A stretch of 5,090 bases of DNA from Bacteroidales bacterium. GTDB taxonomy: Bacteria > Bacteroidota > Bacteroidia > Bacteroidales > UBA932. The first letter of the stretch is position 1; every line of letters begins with the position of its first letter. Made by a program: the position numbers and the translations under genes. Shown piece by piece: positions 1 through 5,090 of the stretch. The notes under the pieces are model-generated. The model ran no database searches, was not told where the DNA came from, and was given only the letters and a program-made list of their open reading frames with translations. The stretch spans positions 1-5,090 of the forward strand of contig JALNXR010000167.1 of the NCBI GenBank assembly GCA_023230265.1, read 5' to 3'.

Positions 1-1
1 C

Positions 2-1717
2 GAAACCAGACGATTGAAGAATGCTGGCCGCTATTACTTTGCCTCGCGCCGAATGTTCGGCGGTGTTTTTATCCCTTCAATTGAGGGTACCGAACTCAGA
101 GAAAAAGCCGGTCGTGAAGGATTTATTGTTAATGGAGCAAGAAGAGGGCTTCGCATGTGGCTTGAGGATCTCTTTATTGACCTCGCGGACAGCTTCTACG
201 GATCGAATGCCGAAAGACCCGATAAAAAAGAAGCCAAACTGCGGAAACAACAGATGGACAACGCCCGTAAACGTCTGACAGCGGAAAAGCAGCTGTTCTT
301 AAAAAGCGTCGGGAACGCCGAAAAGCAGCGTGCGGTTATGGTCGGGAGAGCTCAAGAAACAATCCAGGAGGTGAAAGCCTACAGTAACTCCGAATACAAT
401 GCTTCTCCCGGCACCCATCTCAAAGCAATGCGGAGTAAACTTGATCAACTCAGAACGATTGCTCAGGAGTTTTACGATACTCCGGATGTGCCGCCAGTTG
501 GTGTCGTTTTGGAAGGTGATGAAATAGACAGTGTGGAAAATTATCGCTCCCAACGGGCGAAAATAATTTACGACCTTAACAAGAATATCCAGCGGCTTTC
601 TCAGGATTTGGAAAGGGTCAGTGCGAGACATCTGGATTATCAGGAGCGGGTGGATCTGATTAATGAGCGCATCGAAAAAGTTAAAAAAGATTTACATAAA
701 GAGGTGCAGTGCCTGATCGAGCCAGTTATTAGAAAGCACGCTGATATTGAGCAGAAGCTGCGTCGTATCTGTGAAAAAGAGACTAATGAAGTTATGCAGG
801 TTTATAAGGAAGCGTTGAAAGACATCTCTGCTGAGGCGGTGGCTGCCGACATCTCTCAGGATAAGACACGGGCATTAGAAGCGGGCATACAGAAGACCCG
901 CGAGTTTTTCGAGGATATTGTTAAACCACGCCTAACCAACCTGAGCAATGAAATCGACAGTCTTTTGGAGGACGCATCTTCCGCCGTGTTGGCTCAGAGT
1001 CTGGCAGATGAAGTGACGAGACTCAAAGACCGTGAATCCTACTTAGTGGAACTTGCCCAGCTTGGGCTGGTTACTGAAACCGCCACCCATGAGCATGAAC
1101 ATCATGTCGGCAAGATTCGTGAATTCATCCGGGAGCTTAAAGATCAGGTCGACGAAAAAAGCCTGGATGCTGTTGAAAAACTTGCGTCATCCTTTGAAAT
1201 TGTGGATGCCCGGATGCGTATGTTCGATCCATTGATTCGAAGGAGCGGGGTTCTGAGCAAAACACTTGGTGGAAAAACCATTGTGGTGTTTCTTCGTGAT
1301 CATTTTCGCGAATATTTTGACGATGGAACCATTGAAATTACAGAAGCGTTTGTAAATTACGAGACATCTTCTGTAAAAATCCCCGTTTTTCTCGGTGCTG
1401 TGTATAATTTAGTTCATAATGCCGTTTATTGGTGCAGGCAGGGAACGACTGACACCCCGAAGATACGGCTATCTTCCAGTTCGAAGTCGCTGGTTGTTTC
1501 GGATTCTGGTCCCGGAGTATCACCCAGAGATTTCCAACGCATTTTTGACCCCGCGTTCTCTCGGAAACCTTATGGCCGGGGCCTTGGCCTATTCATAGCT
1601 CTTGAAGCGCTTAAGGGAATTGGCTACGATTTGTTTCTAGCTTCAGAGACACAACCTGGAGCACTACCCGGGGCTAATTTCATTATTTGTAAGAAGGAAA
1701 CTGACAATGACGAGTGA
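2..1717 (+). CDS. Soluble histidine-kinase-like GHKL ATPase with central coiled coil (N-terminus outside window)
   Basis: The frame is open to the left edge, so the gene is 5'-partial. A TTG at 14 is the first start-like codon but has no Shine-Dalgarno sequence and is probably internal. Residues below are numbered from that TTG. Residues 1-60 carry the segment KAGREGFIVN (31-40). I recall this from proteins where it follows an N-terminal Hsp90/MORC-like ATPase domain, so such a domain probably lies upstream. Residues about 65-335 are charged and helical, with heptad-like coiled-coil character. An H-box-like stretch has H359-E-H-E-H-H364. A HATPase domain follows, with N-box N465-LVH-N469, G1 box D497-SGPG, an F-box-like segment ending at the SRKPYG turn, and G2 box G521-RGLG525. 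There is no signal peptide or membrane helix, so it should be cytoplasmic. It overlaps the receiver-domain gene, which suggests autophosphorylation and phosphotransfer to that partner. It could instead be an ATP-driven conformational switch. The ATPase call is firm; kinase activity is inferred. Confidence 0.85.
   Translation, partial: ETRRLKNAGRYYFASRRMFGGVFIPSIEGTELREKAGREGFIVNGARRGLRMWLEDLFIDLADSFYGSNAERPDKKEAKLRKQQMDNARKRLTAEKQLFLKSVGNAEKQRAVMVGRAQETIQEVKAYSNSEYNASPGTHLKAMRSKLDQLRTIAQEFYDTPDVPPVGVVLEGDEIDSVENYRSQRAKIIYDLNKNIQRLSQDLERVSARHLDYQERVDLINERIEKVKKDLHKEVQCLIEPVIRKHADIEQKLRRICEKETNEVMQVYKEALKDISAEAVAADISQDKTRALEAGIQKTREFFEDIVKPRLTNLSNEIDSLLEDASSAVLAQSLADEVTRLKDRESYLVELAQLGLVTETATHEHEHHVGKIREFIRELKDQVDEKSLDAVEKLASSFEIVDARMRMFDPLIRRSGVLSKTLGGKTIVVFLRDHFREYFDDGTIEITEAFVNYETSSVKIPVFLGAVYNLVHNAVYWCRQGTTDTPKIRLSSSSKSLVVSDSGPGVSPRDFQRIFDPAFSRKPYGRGLGLFIALEALKGIGYDLFLASETQPGALPGANFIICKKETDNDE
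1692..1698 (+). promoter_or_regulatory. Ribosome binding site for the receiver-domain gene
   Basis: AGAAGGA lies 8 nt before the ATG at 1707, inside the end of the kinase-like gene. It supports 1707 as the start over the in-frame ATGs at 1722 and 1749, neither of which has an equally good site at proper spacing. Confidence 0.7.
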
Positions 1718-3170
1718 GAACATGACAACAACAATTCGTCGTAAAATCATGAAGGATTTTCTGCGCACGCTTGTGTGGATCGATGATGAAATTCGTCCTG
1801 ATAAAGTTGATTCCTTAGGTCAGCCTTTTAGAGCGTTCTTTTATCCTACAGCACAGAAGTTTCAGAAAGAAGGATTACTGGTGCATCTTCACCCCTACGA
1901 TGCAGGAAACTCTGGGGAAGAGGGCGATACTTTCGCAACTGATAGTTCAGCGTCGTTTGATTCCGCCGCTTTACTTGCAAATAAAGCGGACATCATAATT
2001 CTTGACTGGCATTTAGGTCTGAATAATCCGAAAAACTCGATCCGCTTGTTGCAGAAGTTGAAGGAAGAACCTGCGGTTCGATGTATTGTTGTGCTCTCTA
2101 AATTCGCTTCTAAATTTGAGGAAGAAATGCGAGAAGGCAAAATGATCGAGGGTCGCAGCGACGCTTCCGGTGAAAGCCATCTTTTCCGAAGCGTCGGCGA
2201 TGCGTGGGTAAATGATAATGGAACGCACATCATTGTTATGGAAAAACACAGGCTTGATGAGGATACGGATAAATTTGGAGATTCAGTCCTGGACAACATT
2301 TATAAACTGATGGCCCAAGCGCATCCGGACTATCTCCATTGGGCGGCCGTTGAAATTGCGGCAAAACTGCGTCATTTTATTCCGGAATGGATACAAACCA
2401 TACCCAGCGGCGCCGACGCAGCAGTCCTATCGGAACTAATCTCACCTGAAACCGAAGCACGCACCTTTATCCCCGAGCACCTATTGGAGGATCTGAGCCA
2501 TATTGCGAAATTGCATATGTTGGATTCTCTTGCGAAGGAAAATTGTCAACCCAAAGACTGGCAGAACAGGCCAAATTTACTTGCTGATATTGAAGCTACT
2601 AATGAGTTAGAAAGTAATGCTCACAAAAGATTTGTACAATTGCATTCCGATATATTGAAGATCAGTGAGGAAGATATTAGGAAAATACGAGAATCCACCA
2701 ACTGCAAAAACTGTTCGGAATTCATTCAGTCACAGATGCAATTTGCGCAGTTTTGTGAAACAATGGCTAAAAATGTCAAGATAGAACCAACATTTGGGTC
2801 AGTTTATGAAAAATTAGAACAACAATCTCAAGAAACGTGCTTGCGAATATATGTTTGTGTCTCACAGGAGTGTGATTGTGTGCGAGCAAATAAACTGATG
2901 TTTTTAGAAGGTAAAGAAAGTAGCCCTGGGGCTGCAGGCTTTGGAATTACGAAGTTGTTTTTTCAGGGTAAAGAATACAGGTTCGCTGCAAGAGCTGAAA
3001 GTCTTATGACATTTAAAATTAAAAGGAATCGTTCAATAGCGGAGCTTAAAAAAGTTGGCCAACTCAGGCATGCTACTGCCCGCCGCATTTTGTCCCGGTT
3101 CTGGAATCATATGAGCCGCTCTGCCGTAAACCTTCCGACGTTCGCAAGACTAGAACGTGATGAAAAATAA
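1707..3170 (+). CDS. Receiver-domain protein with cysteine-containing, basic C-terminal region
   Basis: This 487-residue protein is the likely phosphoacceptor partner of the kinase-like protein upstream, whose gene it overlaps by 11 nt. The N-terminal part (about 18-200) reads as a receiver domain: acidic pair D26-D27 after strand 1, phosphoacceptor D100 in LDWHLG, S131 at the end of VVLS, and K180 in VMEKHR. The S131-K180 interval contains an insert, so the domain is longer than the classical 120 residues. The rest (about 200-487) has no helix-turn-helix or known output domain that I recognise. It contains CKNC (C333, C336), C378, C384 and the segment ECDCVR (C389, C391), and ends in a basic helical stretch around 440-470. 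The cysteines could bind a metal. The combination resembles receiver proteins I recall from conflict or defence loci, but the effector activity is unknown. The receiver call is strong; the role is inferred. Confidence 0.8.
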   Translation: MTSENMTTTIRRKIMKDFLRTLVWIDDEIRPDKVDSLGQPFRAFFYPTAQKFQKEGLLVHLHPYDAGNSGEEGDTFATDSSASFDSAALLANKADIIILDWHLGLNNPKNSIRLLQKLKEEPAVRCIVVLSKFASKFEEEMREGKMIEGRSDASGESHLFRSVGDAWVNDNGTHIIVMEKHRLDEDTDKFGDSVLDNIYKLMAQAHPDYLHWAAVEIAAKLRHFIPEWIQTIPSGADAAVLSELISPETEARTFIPEHLLEDLSHIAKLHMLDSLAKENCQPKDWQNRPNLLADIEATNELESNAHKRFVQLHSDILKISEEDIRKIRESTNCKNCSEFIQSQMQFAQFCETMAKNVKIEPTFGSVYEKLEQQSQETCLRIYVCVSQECDCVRANKLMFLEGKESSPGAAGFGITKLFFQGKEYRFAARAESLMTFKIKRNRSIAELKKVGQLRHATARRILSRFWNHMSRSAVNLPTFARLERDEK

Positions 3171-3175
3171 TTTAC

Positions 3176-3182
3176 AAGGGGA
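3176..3182 (+). promoter_or_regulatory. Ribosome binding site for the C5 methyltransferase gene
   Basis: AAGGGGA lies 5 nt before the ATG at 3188, in the 17-nt gap after the receiver gene. It is a strong Shine-Dalgarno match and fixes the start. The gap is too short for a separate promoter plus terminator, so this gene is probably cotranscribed with the two before it. Confidence 0.75.
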
Positions 3183-3187
3183 TCGAC

Positions 3188-4201
3188 ATGAAAACTGCGA
3201 TTGATCTATTTTCCGGTTGTGGTGGTCTCACGCAAGGGCTTAAAACTGCTGGTTTTCGAGTTCTGCTTGGTTGCGAGATCAGACCAGAGGCGCGTGAAGC
3301 TTACGCGATGAATCATTCAGAAGTGAAGCTTTATCCTGATATTCGTGAGTTGTCCGGAAAAACAATTATGGAGGAGTTTTACCTTAACCCGGGAGATGTG
3401 GACCTTCTTGCCGCATGCCCGCCATGTCAGGGCTTTTCTTCGATCAGAACACGAAACCGGGATGTCGCTCCGGATCCGAGAAATGAATTGATCTTTGATG
3501 TGGCTCGTCTCGTCAAAGAGATTCTTCCTAAAACCATTCTTATTGAGAATGTCCCCCGTCTTTTGAAGGATGAAAGAATTAACAAATTCAAGGAGATGCT
3601 GAGCGACCGTTACGAGTTTTCCGAAGGTGTTCTTGATGCGCAAAACTTTTCGGTTCCGCAAAGAAGGAAGAGAATGATTCTAATTGGCGCGAGGGTTGGA
3701 ACGGTAAGTCTTCCTGAGTTCTCGCCGCGTAAGTTGACGGTATATGACGTGATTGGCGGCCTGCCAGACCCTGAGTCAAAACACAAACGGCCCCTGCACA
3801 GAATTCGACAGAGATTTACGGATAAAGTGCTAGAACGAATTAAGGTGGTTAAATGCAGCCGTGCCGATCTTCCCGATCATTTAATGTTGGCGTGCCATAA
3901 GCGCTATCCCCGTGGATTTCTTGACGTTTACGGGCGCATGCAATGGAACGATGTGTCGCCTACAATTACGCGGTCAAGCCACAATCCATCCAAAGGCCGA
4001 TTTATTCATCCTTCTGATGACCGCGGTCTGACAATCTATGAAATTATGCTCCTGCAGGGGTTCCCGCGCAGGTATAAACTCCCCGTAAATATAGGCATTG
4101 GCAAGCTGGCATCTCTTTTAGGCGAGGCTTTTCCGCCGCCTATGGCATGTTCGCAAGCTTTACAGATTTACTCCCATCTTGAATCCTTGGAGATGAAATA
4201 G
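3188..4201 (+). CDS. DNA (cytosine-5-)-methyltransferase
   Basis: This enzyme transfers a methyl group from S-adenosylmethionine to carbon 5 of cytosine within a specific DNA sequence. At 337 residues it has the size of compact enzymes such as M.HhaI. The conserved motifs are in the usual order: motif I (SAM binding) F8-SGCGG; motif IV with catalytic C80 in CPPCQGFSS; motif VI E120-N-V; motif VIII Q158-RRKR; motif IX D255-VSPTITR; and motif X G312-EAFPPPMA. The variable target-recognition region is about 172-252, so the recognition sequence cannot be read. No catalytic residue is missing, so it should be active. It follows the receiver gene by 17 nt and precedes hsdM by 39 nt. No matching restriction endonuclease or Vsr repair gene is in the window. 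It may protect host DNA from an enzyme encoded nearby, or be a solitary methyltransferase. Pipelines often label such genes dcm, but orthology to E. coli Dcm is not shown. Confidence 0.96.
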   Translation: MKTAIDLFSGCGGLTQGLKTAGFRVLLGCEIRPEAREAYAMNHSEVKLYPDIRELSGKTIMEEFYLNPGDVDLLAACPPCQGFSSIRTRNRDVAPDPRNELIFDVARLVKEILPKTILIENVPRLLKDERINKFKEMLSDRYEFSEGVLDAQNFSVPQRRKRMILIGARVGTVSLPEFSPRKLTVYDVIGGLPDPESKHKRPLHRIRQRFTDKVLERIKVVKCSRADLPDHLMLACHKRYPRGFLDVYGRMQWNDVSPTITRSSHNPSKGRFIHPSDDRGLTIYEIMLLQGFPRRYKLPVNIGIGKLASLLGEAFPPPMACSQALQIYSHLESLEMK

Positions 4202-4240
4202 AAGTGTTTTTATCCATAACCTAACGAACCCTAAAATATC
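4202..4240 (+). other. Short intergenic gap before hsdM
   Basis: These 39 nt separate the C5 methyltransferase stop (TAG) from the hsdM ATG. I see no hairpin that could end transcription and no Shine-Dalgarno sequence close to the ATG; the last 15 nt are A/T-rich. Readthrough from upstream is likely. A promoter inside the 3' end of the methyltransferase gene cannot be excluded. Confidence 0.5.
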
Positions 4241-5090
4241 ATGACACAAACAGCCCAACAACAACTCGGCAGAACACTTTGGAATATCGCTGATCAACTT
4301 CGCGGCGCAATGAGCGCGGATGACTTCCGCGACTACATGCTCTCTTTTCTCTTCCTACGCTATCTCTCTGATAACTATATTACAGCTGTAAAGAAGGAGC
4401 TTGGGCGCGACTACCCCGAGCCCTCCTCTGACGTTATGGCAAAGCTAGGTGTAACCACGCCACTGCAAATTTGGTATGACGAGAACCCCGACGATATTGC
4501 AGATTTTGAGCAGCAGATGCGTCTCAAGGTTCATTACGTTATCGAGCCGCCATATCTCTGGGATAATATCGCCGAGATGGCCCGCATTCAGGATGAAAAT
4601 CTCCTCAACACTCTGGAGGCAGGCTTCAAATATATCGAAAATAAATCTTTTGAGAGTACGTTCAACGGGCTTTTCTCTGAGATCAATCTCGGCTCCGAAA
4701 AACTCGGCAAAAACTATACGGCCCGCAATGCAAAGCTGACTAAGATTATTGCGGAGATTGCCCGGGGGCTGGATGAGTTTTCTACTGACTCCGATACTCT
4801 CGGCGATGCGTACGAATATCTGATTGGCCAGTTCGCCTCCGGCTCCGGCAAAAAAGCGGGCGAGTTCTATACACCACAGCAAATTTCCAACATCCTCTCC
4901 GCGATTGTTACTCTCGACAGCCAGGAGCCGAAGAGCGGTAAGCGGGAGAAGCTCGACAAGGTGCTCGATTTTGCCTGCGGTTCCGGCTCGTTGCTCCTCA
5001 ACATCCGTAAGCGTCTGACCGAGTCAGGGGGTGTTATCGGTAAGATATACGGTCAGGAAAAGAATATCACCACTTACAACCTGGCTCGGA
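4241..5090 (+). CDS. hsdM: Type I restriction-modification methylase subunit HsdM (3' end outside window)
   Basis: The frame starts at ATG 4241 and runs open through the right edge, giving 283 codons of a protein usually about 500 residues long. The N-terminus (MTQTAQQQLGRTLWNIADQL) and the following DFRDYMLSFLFLRYLSDNY segment are typical of the HsdM N-terminal helical domain. The start of the N6-adenine methyltransferase domain is also present: GEFYTP at 207-212, the SAM-binding motif I DFACGSGS at 243-250, and GQEKN followed by TTYNLAR at the edge. The catalytic (N/D)PPF motif should lie downstream and is not seen. HsdM works with HsdS, which recognises the target, and HsdR, which cleaves unmodified DNA after ATP-driven translocation. 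Those genes are expected to follow. Codons here favour C endings (CTC, ATC, GGC) more than in the receiver gene, which hints at a separate origin. No frameshift is visible. Confidence 0.96.
   Translation, partial: MTQTAQQQLGRTLWNIADQLRGAMSADDFRDYMLSFLFLRYLSDNYITAVKKELGRDYPEPSSDVMAKLGVTTPLQIWYDENPDDIADFEQQMRLKVHYVIEPPYLWDNIAEMARIQDENLLNTLEAGFKYIENKSFESTFNGLFSEINLGSEKLGKNYTARNAKLTKIIAEIARGLDEFSTDSDTLGDAYEYLIGQFASGSGKKAGEFYTPQQISNILSAIVTLDSQEPKSGKREKLDKVLDFACGSGSLLLNIRKRLTESGGVIGKIYGQEKNITTYNLAR

Noticed and set aside
14..16. TTG at 14 as the true start of the kinase-like gene
   Set aside because: The frame stays open upstream to the edge, no Shine-Dalgarno sequence precedes it, and the sequence begins in what looks like the middle of a larger conserved domain.
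299..631. 110-codon open frame on the minus strand
   Set aside because: It is antisense to the coiled-coil region of the kinase-like gene and has no independent support.
1895..2299. 134-codon open frame on the minus strand
   Set aside because: It is antisense to the receiver domain, is low-complexity and serine-rich, and resembles no family I know.
3053..3064. 12-bp perfect palindrome (agttggccaact)
   Set aside because: It lies within the receiver gene, is a single copy and has no loop or T-tract. A chance occurrence is likely, so I do not call it an operator or terminator.
4202..4240. Possible terminator or promoter between the C5 methyltransferase and hsdM
   Set aside because: There is no stem-loop followed by a T-tract, and no convincing -35/-10 pair at proper spacing within the 39 nt.
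4445..4882. 145-codon open frame on the minus strand
   Set aside because: It lies wholly inside hsdM, whose + frame gives clear HsdM motifs. The reverse frame has no recognisable domain or ribosome binding site.

Overview
The window comes from a bacterial chromosome or mobile island of moderate GC. My hand counts on single 60-base lines range from about 37% to 60%. Nothing in it fixes the species. All supported genes are on the + strand and packed head to tail: a cytoplasmic histidine-kinase-like GHKL ATPase (open at the left edge, ends 1717), a receiver-domain protein (1707-3170), a C5-cytosine DNA methyltransferase (3188-4201) and the first half of a type I restriction-modification methylase, hsdM (4241 to the right edge). 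The only non-coding DNA is 17 nt before the C5 methyltransferase and 39 nt before hsdM. I see no tRNA, rRNA, CRISPR array, insertion sequence or convincing terminator.

The first two genes look like a soluble, unconventional two-component pair. The kinase-like protein has a long charged coiled-coil centre, an unusual His/Glu-rich H-box-like segment and a good C-terminal ATP-binding domain with N, G1, F and G2 boxes. It has no membrane segment. Its partner has a receiver domain with all the key phosphorylation residues in place, followed by about 300 residues containing several cysteines and a basic C-terminus instead of a standard DNA-binding output domain. The two genes overlap by 11 nt and the second has its own Shine-Dalgarno sequence, which fits translational coupling and stoichiometric partners.

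The third gene is a complete C5-cytosine methyltransferase with its catalytic motifs intact. No cognate restriction enzyme or Vsr-type endonuclease is in view. After a short gap with no clear Shine-Dalgarno sequence, hsdM begins; hsdS and hsdR would be expected beyond the window. Together this looks like a defence island. The phosphorelay-like pair plus C5 methyltransferase may be one module (signal-controlled or ATPase-driven modification or restriction) set directly upstream of a type I system. The functional link between the kinase pair and the methyltransferase is inferred from gene order and spacing only.
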